From Hamiltosporidium tvaerminnensis (taxonomy: Eukaryota; Microsporidia; Dubosqiidae), in assembly GCA_022605425.2 (NCBI GenBank), contig CM061249.1, positions 310,001 to 374,000 on the forward strand: a stretch of DNA of 64,000 nt. Reading direction: 5' to 3'. Within the stretch, counting starts at the first letter, position 1. Each line of letters starts with the position of its first letter. The position numbers and the translations under genes are program-made. The notes under the pieces are model-generated. The model made no database searches. It was not told the DNA's origin and saw only the letters and a program-made list of their open reading frames with translations. Of the stretch, positions 49,120 to 59,521 are shown one piece after another.

Positions 49120-49878
49120 CTAGACCATGACTACACCAGACGGCATAATGAAGTGCTTAGATGCCTACACTCACTTCTTCTAAATAGATGTAAGTTTTAG
49201 TCCTCAAAACGAATTAGGAGTCACTCAGTTCAAGAAATTCTTGATAATGAGTATGCAGAGGTAAGATTAGACACCAGAATAAAAACTGATGCCAAAATTC
49301 GGAATAACATACCCGAAATATAAATTTTAGATAAGAAGAAGAATAAGATAACACTTATTGAAGTATGAATTCTTGCCGAGATTCACTTCAAATAGTTGAC
49401 ATCGAAAAACGTAGGAAGTATGACCTGCTAGCCAATGAGTTGAGTCTTATTTATAAGTGTAATGTTGAGATAATCCCTTGTGGGATGACCTGAGACGGTA
49501 TTGTGACAAAATACCATAAATCCCATCTTAAAAGACTAGCTATACCCATGAATGTAGAGGCATGCATTCAGTCTATATTACTTAAGAAAACAGGCGAAAC
49601 AATTTCCTTTGATCGAGGAAGAGGACTTGATTCAGGACTAAATGCCGAAGAGAGCTGGGAGAGAGCGTCAATGGGTGTTATTATGAGATCAGAGATGCAT
49701 GAGGAACCAACACCCCCTTTAAAAGGAGAGAAGAGAGAGGAAGATGATGCAAAAAAATTTAAACCAAAAAATAATACACCCCTTATTTCAGAAGGAGAAA
49801 CCCAAGATAAATATAAATGAAGAGTCGGAGTTGGAAAAAGAAACAACAGTGGTAAAAGAGGTAGAAGAAAATGCATAA
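49120..49878 (+). pseudogene. R2-like restriction-type endonuclease and acidic tail
   Basis: After the knuckle, DTRIKTDAKIRNNIPEI, a stop, LDKKKNKITLIEV: the P-E-I, D and E-V pattern corresponds to the PD-(D/E)xK nuclease core of R2-class proteins, with PE for PD. Then KNVGSMTC, a shift, and an open stretch 49503-49820 (TKYHKSHLKRLAIPMNVEA, GETISFD) that ends in an acidic Glu/Lys tail. The same tail is found in the minus-strand relic at 61.2 kb, which supports the family boundary. Confidence 0.6.
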
Positions 49879-50567
49879 AAATGATAAAAATATTTTAACC
49901 CAGAATTTCTTAAGTAAAATCGATTTTCTTTGATTAAATACAATTTTTACAATAAAAATTAATTTATCTTAAAATAGAAATCAGTTCTATTATAATATAA
50001 TTTTCTTTCTGTATTACCTCTTCTACTCTCATCACTCTCTTTTCATCTTATACTTCTCATACATATTATATTATATTCTTTGTACTCTTTCCCTCTTCTT
50101 TCAATTTTTACTTCTTTTTCATTCTATTTTTTAGAAATTGTTACTAAATTAATCATTAATTATAGAATCAATATTATTCTAAATAATTTTCTTTTTAAAC
50201 ATTTATTTAACTATAAATAGAAATTAAATATAACTTATAGATTAAACAGTATAATCAGTAATTCTTAGAATAAAAAGAACTTATAAATTTTTCTTAAAGA
50301 TAAAAAGATTCGACTAAAATTACCTTTTGGAAATAAAATATTTTTACTCGGTCTTATATATTCATATGGAATGGAATCAAATACAGTTCTTATAATCTTA
50401 GAGTTACACACTTTTATAATTCAATAAGAATATAGAAATATAGCTCCAATATAAATATATTTGAATTTACCTTAATAATCCTTTATATTTCTGCTAAATT
50501 AATTACCAAAAATAGAAAAAAATGATCTTAAAAAATATATATTACAAAAAAACCAATAAAAGGCTCT
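49879..50567. other. Spacer and upstream region of the hydrolase gene
   Basis: Very A+T-rich. A pyrimidine-rich patch (tctcat, cttctc runs) lies at about 49995-50130. No gene was found. Confidence 0.45.
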
Positions 50568-51419
50568 ATGGGTACAAATAGAACAAATATTTACAAAAAG
50601 AGCAACAAACGTATTTATAAATGGTTAATAAATACCTTTATACTTTTTGTTTTAATTATATTTCAACTGACATTTATTTTATTTGTATTTCAAGATAAAT
50701 TTATATATAAAATAAGAAAAGATGATTTTACGATTAGCGAGTATACAGAAACGAAATATTTAGAAAGTAAAGATAATAACTTACAATTATATTACATTAA
50801 TAATAACAGTGATACAGACATTTATGTATTTCATGGGTCATTGGTGTCTTTAAAAGTCCATCAATTAATTTGTAAGAAAATGTGTGGCAAAAAATATAAT
50901 TTAATTACTTTTTTTTATCGTGGATACAACAAAAATGGAGGGAAGTGTAATGAAGTGAATATAATGATAGATACGTATGTTCTTTATAAGTATGTTAGTA
51001 TGTGTAGAAGTAAAAATAAGAAAATTATATTTGGACAATCTTTAGGATGTGCGTCTGCTTTGTATTTTGCTAGTTTGTTTGATAAAAAAACCGATTTAAA
51101 AATTATTTTAGAGAATCCTTTTTATGATATGCAGAGTATAACTAAGAATAGTTGGTTTTTTAAAATACCAAGTTTTATTCTTCATGAGGATTGGCCTAAT
51201 CATTTGCGCATAAACAATTTAATTAATATAAATTTAAAAATACTTTTTATTGTTTCTGAAAAAGATATAATAGTTGATAATAAAGATTCTTATAAACTTA
51301 TGGAAATAAATAAAAAGATTAAAACCTATATTTATGTTTTGAAAGGAGCTACACATTTTGATTGTGGAAAGTTTAAAGAATTTTTTATTACAGTTGATTA
51401 TTTTATCAGTAAAGAATAG
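50568..51419 (+). CDS. Membrane-anchored alpha/beta hydrolase, ABHD13/Bem46-like
   Basis: A 283-residue protein. Residues 17-42 form one transmembrane anchor, as in ABHD13 and fungal Bem46. The hydrolase fold follows: VFHGSL (88-93) in the oxyanion position, YRGY (117-120), nucleophile elbow GQSLG with Ser158, FIVSEKDIIV with the probable catalytic Asp233, and GATHFD with His263. The triad spacing fits a serine hydrolase of about 280-340 residues, so it looks complete and active. The physiological substrate of this family is not established; a lipid or acyl-protein ester is plausible. The gene faces the polymerase alpha gene tail to tail. Its 3-prime end is followed at once by a 60-bp tandem repeat. 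Confidence 0.8.
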   Translation: MGTNRTNIYKKSNKRIYKWLINTFILFVLIIFQLTFILFVFQDKFIYKIRKDDFTISEYTETKYLESKDNNLQLYYINNNSDTDIYVFHGSLVSLKVHQLICKKMCGKKYNLITFFYRGYNKNGGKCNEVNIMIDTYVLYKYVSMCRSKNKKIIFGQSLGCASALYFASLFDKKTDLKIILENPFYDMQSITKNSWFFKIPSFILHEDWPNHLRINNLININLKILFIVSEKDIIVDNKDSYKLMEINKKIKTYIYVLKGATHFDCGKFKEFFITVDYFISKE

Positions 51420-51550
51420 AATTTAAGATTTTAAATTATTTAGTTTGGTAAGTGGACTCATATTAACAATAAAGAGTATAATTTAAGATTTTAAATTATT
51501 TAATTTGATTACTGGACTCATATTATCCTTAAAGAATAGAATTTAAAATT
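51412..51550 (+). repeat. 60-bp tandem repeat overlapping the hydrolase stop codon
   Basis: Units at 51421-51480 and 51481-51540 share nearly all positions (atttaagattttaaattatt and ggactcatatta), and a third partial unit starts at 51541. The preceding aaagaataga at the end of the gene recurs at 51531, so the unit includes the stop codon context. Period exactly 60. Confidence 0.8.
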
Positions 51551-51870
51551 CTTTGCTTTTTTAGGTAATTAAAAGTAATTTATTAAATTATAAATTTTTA
51601 TATTAAATAATTCTTTTATTCGAGAAATTATTAATGGATTATCTATTTTAATAAAAATAAATTAAAAATTTTTATATATTAGAATAAGTATTTTTTAAAA
51701 ATAGTAAAATTAAATTTTAAATTAATGTAAAATATTCATTCTTACAAAAAATACTAAATTTGCAAAATAAAATTTAAAAAAAATTTAATCAAATTAAAAA
51801 AATCATTTTATAAAATAACTATCAACTTTTCAAAGTTAAAAACAAATTAATTCTAAAAGGAAGAATCATA
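51551..51870. other. Convergent intergenic spacer
   Basis: Extremely A+T-rich spacer between the tandem repeats at the 3-prime ends of two convergent genes. No signal recognised. Confidence 0.4.
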
Positions 51871-52053
51871 AATTCTTTACCAAAATATTACTAAATTTCT
51901 CAATTTTAATCATAGTTATTCTAAAAAACATTTTTATTTTCACAATAATTCATAAATTCTAAAAATAATTACTAAATTTCTCAACTTTAATCATACTTAT
52001 TCTAAAAAACATTTTTATTTTCACAATAATTCATAAATTCTTTACCAAAATAT
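51871..52053 (-). repeat. 81-bp tandem duplication of the polymerase alpha 3-prime end
   Basis: 51901-51960 and 51982-52041 differ at about two of 60 positions; the offset is 81 bases. The second copy holds the last codons and stop of the gene. A further partial copy (ataaattctttaccaaaat) lies near 51874. The offset is a multiple of three. Confidence 0.8.
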
Positions 52054-54960
52054 TTTTCTAAATCAATTTTACGATATTCAGAAAAATTTAAACATTTCAA
52101 AACCAAATTACTAACTTCATTCATTTCCAATTCTTTAAAAGTAACATAAACAGAATAAAGAAACTGATCAAATTCATAATTCTTAGGTTGGTATTTGTTA
52201 ACAAAATTACAATTATAGCAAACTGTTGTATACGTATCGTATTTTAAATTACATTCTGTACATTTGTAATCTGTCAAATATAAATTTGATATTTTTTTCT
52301 AAGTATTTCTGTAATTTTATTTATATAAAAATTTATATGAATTTCTTTATTACACGATTTACAATTTTTAGAAGCTTCTTGTACAGTTTCACAACATTTT
52401 GTTATAAAAGTAATATTTTTTGTTGGTAAATATTTTATTGGTTTTATTACACCAAATATTTTATTTATATTTTCATGATGAATTCCTTTGTAGAGAGAAA
52501 GTAAACGAAATAAAGAAGGAAGAACTTGGTGTTCAATATAATAATTAAAATCAATTTTGTACCTTTCATTTGGTAAATATGCACGTTTAGAAACGTGTGT
52601 GTTTTTATCTCCAATTCCAATCACATATGAAATTACATCATCTTTTTTATAAATTATTCCATTTTCTTTCAGTCTCAGAGCCAAACTGACGTGTGGAAAA
52701 ACAGTGGAAGGATAATTTTCTGGGTTTTTAGAAAAAGCAGCATTTATTATAAAATTTTCTACACTTTGTTGCTCAAAAGTGTCTTTGAAATCCACAAGTT
52801 TTTCTAAAATTAATTCGGCAATTTTTTTATTCTCATTATTTTTAAAAAAAATATTTTCTGTCATATTTTCTAATTCCGTGCCAACAATTAATTTATAATT
52901 TTCTTTTACTTCCATATCCATCAATAAAATATTTAAAATTTCTGTAGAAATAATAAAAGTTGATTTTGAAAAATCTCTTCTAACCATATCAAGTCCTTTG
53001 GTTTCTATAAATGAATTGCCTTTACTGTCAATACAGAGACATGCATATTTTTTTTGGTGTATAAAATTAATTTTTTAAAAACTCTTTCTATTTCAAATTC
53101 TATATTTTTGTAAAGAATATTTATACTTTTGACGAGTTGGTTGCAAATTTCAATAGATTTATTGTAATTACTGTTGATTCCAGATAAGTTTGTATCAATC
53201 ATTAATGAGTCAGTATCTCCATAAATTACATTTAATTTAAATTTATTTTCTGCAATCGATTTGGTTTGAGTTAAAATTTCGCGACCTTTGAAAGTTATAA
53301 AAGAAGCCATTTTTAAATTATAAAATCTTGAATTTACAGAACCTAAACAGCCATAAATACTATTTGCGGTCAACTTCAAGGCTTTTTGTCGAATATTTAA
53401 ATTCTTTTTTTCATTTTCATTTTTAGAATTTAAAATCAATTCTTTAACTACTTTCCTACGCTCTGTAAGTCTTTTTAAAACTTTAGGGAGAATTCCAACT
53501 TCCTTATTTAAACTGTTATTACAAATTTCTAAATCATTTTCAATATTTTTTTCATTGAATTTAAAAATACCGACTGTGGAAAAACAGACATTAAATTCTT
53601 GAATTATAGACGGGTAGAGAGAATTGAAATCTAAAAGTAAAACAAGAGTTTCATAGAAACCACGATTTGGATTTAAAACGAGTCCACCTTTATAACCTTT
53701 GTCTTCTTCTTTATTTCTATCATTTTCTTGATTCGAATCAAAAAAAATTGATTTTTCATTTTCATTTAAAAATAATTTATTTTTTTTTGGAAAAATCCAT
53801 TCTTTTTCATAAAATTCGTGCAACAAAAAATATTCAATTCTTTCTGCTCTTTGATTTTGAAAAGTTCTCGAGAGTAAATTACCACTAATTTCTGTCATTT
53901 GCTTATACAAATCTAAAATATTTAAAATTTTAAAAGATTCAATAATTATATTACAATTTCTTTCCAATTCAAAAAAAGATTCAATTTCCAAAGATTTTTT
54001 ATAATTTTTGTTTGGTAATTTAATATCAAGAGTCTTACATATTTCTTCTAAAGAATAATCCCTTCCTTTTATAAAATCAGGTGCTACAACAAACAAATCA
54101 CACATAATTATTTCATCAGAAATATAATTTTTATAAATATTTTCATGTAAATTATGAAAAATACAAATATCAACTTTTTCAGAAATTAAAATTTCTTTAA
54201 TTTTCAATTTCATTTGTTCAAAATTTTTATACATTTCAACTGAAGTAAATTCGTTTTTAAACTGTGAAATTTGATTATAATTATTTTTAAAATCTTCATA
54301 ACTTTTATTTTCTCTTAAATTTGTTCCTTTTACAAATCCAAAATAATTTTTAATTTCTTTATTATAAATTATTTTCATACAAAATTCTATAATTTCATTT
54401 CTAATAATTTTAACAGAAATATAAGAATAAGTAAGAAAAGGAAATTCTGTATTTTCTAAAAAGTTTATAAAATTTATATTTTCCACAGAAATTTCTCCAT
54501 GCATATTTTCTTGATAATCAGATATATAAATAAGACCAGGACCCATAATTTTTTTAGAAATTATTATATTTTCTAAAGGAGTTGTAAATTCTTTAAATGA
54601 AGAAATTATATTTGTAGATTTCAAAGTATTTGTCATAAAATTTATATTTGAACAAAGTTTTAAAACTTTTAAGTTTTCTGGTAAAGATTCATTAAAATAA
54701 TTCTTTTTTGTAATTTCTTCTATTTCAAACAAAATATTTTTCTTTATGCAAAAATCACTAATTTCTTTTTTTAAGGAATCTAAATCTTTTCCATAAAAAT
54801 AAACCGGAGAAAATATTTTATCAATTTTTATTTTTATACGCTCTGTTTTCAATTCAGATAAATTAAATGTTTTTGGTTTTTCTTCTGAGAATATTTTATG
54901 ACCGTATAACATAACAGATGAATCATTTAACTGTTTTATGTGTAATAAATAGAAATACAT
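52002..54960 (-). CDS. POL1: DNA polymerase alpha catalytic subunit, interrupted by two A-run indels
   Basis: Family B polymerase. From the first ATG (54960): motif A LLDFNSLYPSIIQEFN (442-457), GILPKVLKRLTERRKVVK (489-506), motif B RQKALKLTANSIYGCLG (524-540), motif C YGDTDS (580-585). FNSLYPSIIQEFN and the ERR block are typical of the alpha rather than delta or epsilon enzymes. No proofreading exonuclease motif is seen, also as in alpha. The frame is lost at an 8-A run (53048-53055; another A would restore the usual K-K-Y-A block) and again at a 7-A run near 52296. Beyond these, KGLDMVRRDFS and two C-terminal zinc modules (CCETVQEASKNCKSC; CTEC with CYNC) are intact. Total about 980 codons, short for the family because the N-terminal domain is missing, as in reduced genomes. 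It primes lagging-strand synthesis with primase. I think assembly errors at the A-runs are more likely than a pseudogene. Confidence 0.85.
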
Positions 54961-55467
54961 TTTAAGGGCAATAAATATTTTTTAAATTAAGAATTTCTAA
55001 AATTAAAATTTTTTTAATTATTGGTTGGCAGTGGTAAAAAAAAAACAAGAAAATAAAGACTGTGATAAGAATATCAAATTATTATGTTTTTTTGGGAAAT
55101 AAAATATTGCTTATGTGAGGTAAAATAATATACAAAAATAAAGACTGTGAGTAAGAATATCAAATTATTATGTTTTTTTGGAGAATAATTAGTAACGGTA
55201 ATGATAATTTAAGAAAATCAAAGAAAAATAACCAACTATTATTTTAATTTAAGCTACTACCATCTAATAAATGATTCTAAAGCAATTGAAGAGCTCGTGC
55301 CTCCTTATTTTATTTTATATTTTTTTTATTACAATTTAAACAACTATATACTTTCTTTTCTTATTTTTATACAATTCCTTCATATTTCTTACTATTTTTA
55401 ATAGAATTCCTTATTTTAGGAATCCTGATTATTAAAATATTAAATTTACAAGATATGTCACTGATTC
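54961..55467. promoter_or_regulatory. Divergent POL1 / PLD intergenic region with a direct repeat
   Basis: This 507-bp region lies between divergent genes and so must contain both start regions. A direct repeat of about 48 bp (aaataaagactgtga, then aagaatatcaaatta and ttatgttttttt) occurs at 55050-55099 and 55136-55184. No defined promoter element was recognised. Confidence 0.5.
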
Positions 55468-58251
55468 ATGAAATATAAAACGGTTTCTAAAAAATTTAAA
55501 ACATGTTTCATATTTTTGAATAAAATAATTCTTTGTTATAAACGCATGGAAGACGATGAAAATAATAAGGTTCGATTTAATAAATTATTTGAATCGTCTA
55601 TAATGATACCATTTAGATATTTATCATTTTTCTCAGAAAGTGCATATGTAAGTATTCTATATGAATTTATATCTGTAAAAGTTATAGAATCTACAAAAGT
55701 ACATTTTAAAATAGAATTGTCCTATCTAAATTATAAATGGATTATTTCAAGATCACTTGTAAAAATATACGAACTAGAAAAATTAGAACATTTAAAAAAT
55801 AAAATATATAGAATTCAAGATAATTTGGTGGATTTTAAAACTGATAAGAATAAATGTATTGAAAATGTGTTAAAATCTATTTTACTGGCAAGTAAATATA
55901 TAGATCATAGCGAAATATTAATATTTTTTAATTTATCTAAATTAAGTTTTATTGGAAGAAAAAACTTTGAGGGTTTTTTTAGTTTGAGAGAACAATATTT
56001 CTCACCGAAAGTTGTTTGTTGTTTTAAGAAGAGTAAACATTATAGTAAGCAATCTACTTGTTATGTTGTTTGTAAAGAAGGATATTTGGTATTTATCAAA
56101 AATTTTGAGGATCAGAAAATTGATAAGATTATACTTTATGATAAATACTTTAAGGTTGAAAAAAGTACGAGTTTAATGAGTTATTCATTGAAAATATCAA
56201 ATTCTGAAAAGTGTTTTGTTTTAAGTACAAAAAATAAAGAAGAATATAACGAATTTTATGATTTACTAAATAAAATATTGATGGAATCGTGTAATACTGC
56301 TACTCATAGATTTAATTCTTTTAGTCCTGTAAGAAAAAATTGTGATTTTATTTATTATATTGATGGTAAATACTATTTCGAGGAACTTTATAATCAAATA
56401 AAAAAATCTAAAAATCAGATATTTATGGCTGGTTGGTGGATTTCACCGGATATATATCTAAAAAGGAAATTATTCGAAGGTAAATTAGACAAGAAATATA
56501 GAATTGATACTATTTTGAAGGAAAGAGCTAAAAATGGAGTAAAAATCTATATTTTATTGTATAATGAATACCAATATGCACTGCCTATAAATTCTGAATA
56601 TACTGAAAAAAAACTGGGAGGATTACATAAAAATATTTCTATAATTAGACATCCTAAGATTAATTTTTTCGATATAAATTATTGGTCACATCATGAAAAA
56701 ATAGTGATAGTGGATCAAGAAATCGGATTTCTAGGTGGTATTGATATCTGCCTGGGAAGATTTGACACCTATAAACATGAAATTTTTGAAGATAAAAAAG
56801 CTTCTAAACAACCATTAAAAGAAATATCATTTAGAAAACATGCGAATTCAAATCAAATAAAGAATCTTGAAAATATTTTAGAAAAGCCAGAAAAAGATTA
56901 TGAAATCTATTTTGGGAAAGACAAACAGGCACTTTCAAAAAAAGATGAAGATTATTCATCTAAATGGCCCGGATTGGATTATTCAAATCCATTGAAAATG
57001 GATTTTAGAAGTGTTGGACAAATTAAGAAATCACTGATCGATAAAACGAAAATACCGAGAATGCCTTGGCATGATATACACAGCAAAATCGAAGGAGATA
57101 TAGTTTATGATCTCTCTAGGCATTTTATTGAACGATGGAATAAAGCACGCGAGACCGAAAAAAATCCAGAAAATTTCGATATATTGCTTTTAAATGATTT
57201 CAAGCCGTCAGAAAGCAATAAAAGTAACAGCATTGAAGTACAGATACTTAGATCCGCGGGTTTCTGGTCACTCAATATACCAACTGAACATTCCATACAA
57301 AATGCATACCTTGAACTCATAAAAAGATCTGAAAATTATCTTTATTTTGAAAATCAATTTTTTATTACAAATTGTTCGGAAAATATATTAGAATACCCGG
57401 TAAATCAAATTGGGAATGCAATTGTTAACAAAATCCAACAGGCATTTAAAGAGAAAAGGCAATACAAAGTTTATATTGTGATTCCATCTTTACCCGCGTT
57501 TGAAGCGAATTTTACATCAAAAAAAGATTCAAGTATAAAACAAGTAATGCATCTACAATACAAATCAATATCGAATGGTGAAAATTCGATGTATCATGTT
57601 TTGAAAAGGAAAGGAATCAATCCAGAAGATTATATATTATTTCTTTCACTGAGAAAAGGCTATATTGATGACATAAAAGCAGCGTATGAACAGATATATG
57701 TACACTCAAAGATAGTTATTGCCGATGGAAAACTTGGGATTATAGGCAGTGCAAATTTAAACGATAGAAGTATGCTTGGTAATAGAGATTCCGAAATCGC
57801 AATGATTGTGGAAGATGAAGGTAACGGAAAAATAAAAAATATGATGAAAGATCTTTTGATAGAACATCTAGGATTATATAGTGACTCTGCCTTACAAGAC
57901 AATAATGATACGTTCTTCAAAACTTTCTTTGATAAAAATTTGTTAGATTTAGGGAATATAGATTTCTTCAACACTTTGAAAAGTCGCGCAACAATTAATA
58001 CAAAAATATTTCGCGAAATATTCCGTTCCATTCCTGATAATGATGTTAAGACGGCTAGAGATTACAGAAATTTTATTAAAATGGCATCTTTAAATACGAT
58101 CGGTATAAAAGACAGGCATGTGTTGTTTAAGGCATTTAAAAGAATTCGCGGGCATTTTATTCTTTTCTCTGATAAATTTTTGGAAGAAGAAGAAGAAATC
58201 TTCAAAATTTTTGATCTTCAGCAATTTCTACCTTCTAAAATATATTATTAA
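55468..58251 (+). CDS. PLD1: Phospholipase D with PX, PH and two HKD motifs
   Basis: A 927-residue protein. Residues about 45-140 look like a PX domain and about 165-285 like a PH domain (FFSLREQYF, CYVVCKEGYLVFI, KVEKSTSLM). The catalytic half has two phosphodiesterase motifs: HEKIVIVD with His409 and Lys411 in WSHHEKIVIVD, and HSKIVIAD with His746, Lys748 and Asp753, each followed by a Gly-Ser/Gly region (GGID; GSANLNDRS). The domain order is that of eukaryotic PLD1 and yeast Spo14, which hydrolyse phosphatidylcholine to phosphatidic acid and choline at membranes. All catalytic residues are present and the frame is clean, so it should be active. An alternative start is the ATG at 55546 (MEDDENN), which would drop a basic, weakly hydrophobic leader of 26 residues. 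It is divergent from POL1. Confidence 0.85.
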   Translation: MKYKTVSKKFKTCFIFLNKIILCYKRMEDDENNKVRFNKLFESSIMIPFRYLSFFSESAYVSILYEFISVKVIESTKVHFKIELSYLNYKWIISRSLVKIYELEKLEHLKNKIYRIQDNLVDFKTDKNKCIENVLKSILLASKYIDHSEILIFFNLSKLSFIGRKNFEGFFSLREQYFSPKVVCCFKKSKHYSKQSTCYVVCKEGYLVFIKNFEDQKIDKIILYDKYFKVEKSTSLMSYSLKISNSEKCFVLSTKNKEEYNEFYDLLNKILMESCNTATHRFNSFSPVRKNCDFIYYIDGKYYFEELYNQIKKSKNQIFMAGWWISPDIYLKRKLFEGKLDKKYRIDTILKERAKNGVKIYILLYNEYQYALPINSEYTEKKLGGLHKNISIIRHPKINFFDINYWSHHEKIVIVDQEIGFLGGIDICLGRFDTYKHEIFEDKKASKQPLKEISFRKHANSNQIKNLENILEKPEKDYEIYFGKDKQALSKKDEDYSSKWPGLDYSNPLKMDFRSVGQIKKSLIDKTKIPRMPWHDIHSKIEGDIVYDLSRHFIERWNKARETEKNPENFDILLLNDFKPSESNKSNSIEVQILRSAGFWSLNIPTEHSIQNAYLELIKRSENYLYFENQFFITNCSENILEYPVNQIGNAIVNKIQQAFKEKRQYKVYIVIPSLPAFEANFTSKKDSSIKQVMHLQYKSISNGENSMYHVLKRKGINPEDYILFLSLRKGYIDDIKAAYEQIYVHSKIVIADGKLGIIGSANLNDRSMLGNRDSEIAMIVEDEGNGKIKNMMKDLLIEHLGLYSDSALQDNNDTFFKTFFDKNLLDLGNIDFFNTLKSRATINTKIFREIFRSIPDNDVKTARDYRNFIKMASLNTIGIKDRHVLFKAFKRIRGHFILFSDKFLEEEEEIFKIFDLQQFLPSKIYY

Positions 58252-59521
58252 AGTTATTTTTTTAGTAAATTTTATAATAAATTATGATTTATCAAGAAAT
58301 ATAATATATCAATCAAATTACATCGTAATTATTCATAGATAAACTAATCATTTATATATTCGGTAATATCACGACGACGATGACAAACTCAGCTAGAAAT
58401 AATTAATTAGTTAATTCACTACAAGAGACCAATAAGAGTGCACCAATTAAGATATCTCTATTTCTATTTGTTCATAAATCTTATGCAACCAATAATAGTG
58501 ACTAGAAGTAACCATAAAACAATTAAAAATATTCTATTGGTTCAAAAAAATATTTGAAATAAACATTTTTAAATTTTTTTCTACATTTGATCATTTATCG
58601 AGATTACCATAATAATTTTTTTTTACTTTTTATAAAATATTCGGTTTAAAAAAAGTTTAAATCATTTTTTAAGATTTTTTTTCCGGTATTCATGGTTACA
58701 CAAAGTAATGACTTATAATATTGATGCTTTTTTGCTCTGCCATTTATTTTATTCTTAATAATAATTGCATAACAAAAATATTGCTTGAATAGCTTCATGG
58801 AATTTTATTCTTGATTAAATCAAAAGATTTATAATAAAAATAACTAAGAATTTATAATAAATAAATTAACAAATAAGCATATCGTTAAAAACCACGGGTT
58901 TTTCAGTCAAATAAAACACTGACAAGAATAAAATCTTCGAGAAAAAAGACAGAATTTAATAAAAATAGGTGAAGAGAACAGACTAAATATTAGAGCCGAG
59001 CTGAAGCTCTGAAAAACTTAGAAGTAAATATAAAAGAAGAAGAGAAATATGCAGGTTAAAAAAGCCTAAATTTTTATTGAAAAATCGCTCAGAGTCGGTA
59101 ATAATTTGGAAATGAAAGACTAAAAAATATACGAGAAACATATCAGGAAAGAATAAGAAATTCTTATTGAAAATTTTTAAAAACTATAGCTAAGATAAGA
59201 AATTTTAAGCTTATTTTCGGCATTTTTTTTCTTATGAATATAAAAGAAAGTTCGTTTCTACCAGCTTTGCCACTATAGTATTTGTATACTTTAAAAATAA
59301 CCTATAAATTTATATAGTTTTCTTTAATTATAAGGGTTCAATATTTTTAAAAAATACTAAGTATAATAGAGAAAAATTTATGAAAAACGTTAATTTAAAT
59401 GGTTTTATGGAAATTTTTTGGTTTTTTAAAAATAGTTCGTCAAGGCTTTTATTTGTATTTTTATAATATCTAACGAATAAAAAAAATATAAAACAATCTT
59501 AAACTATGTTTAGAGTTCCAA
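58252..59521. other. Spacer between convergent PLD and ARL-like genes
   Basis: A+T-rich with no ORF of note. A short palindromic patch (agagccgagctgaagctct) lies near 58992-59010. Nothing else is recognised. Confidence 0.45.

Larger units (their letters stand above)
46127..49878 (+). mobile_element. R2-like non-LTR retrotransposon, longest copy (decayed)
   Basis: Parts in order: an N-terminal polar region (46127-46454) with a CFFC pair after a stop (near 46528); a basic region (46626-47015); a linker; the reverse-transcriptase start (47312-47770); motif A WIDIKKAYDLNDHAYL (47863-47910); QGDSLSPLLFVL and the catalytic LFIDDLKLLA (48174-48203); KYLGIIEDSRG; a CCHC knuckle CQHCGKSG...H...C (49057-49110); YTRRHNEVLRCLH; then a restriction-like endonuclease region with LDKKKNKITLIEV (about 49327-49366) and an acidic tail. 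This order is that of R2/NeSL-type elements, which insert by target-primed reverse transcription. Confidence 0.75.

Noticed and set aside
49568-49876. 102-codon minus-strand ORF rich in Leu, Pro and Ser
   Set aside because: A shadow of the R2-like acidic C-terminal tail on the plus strand.
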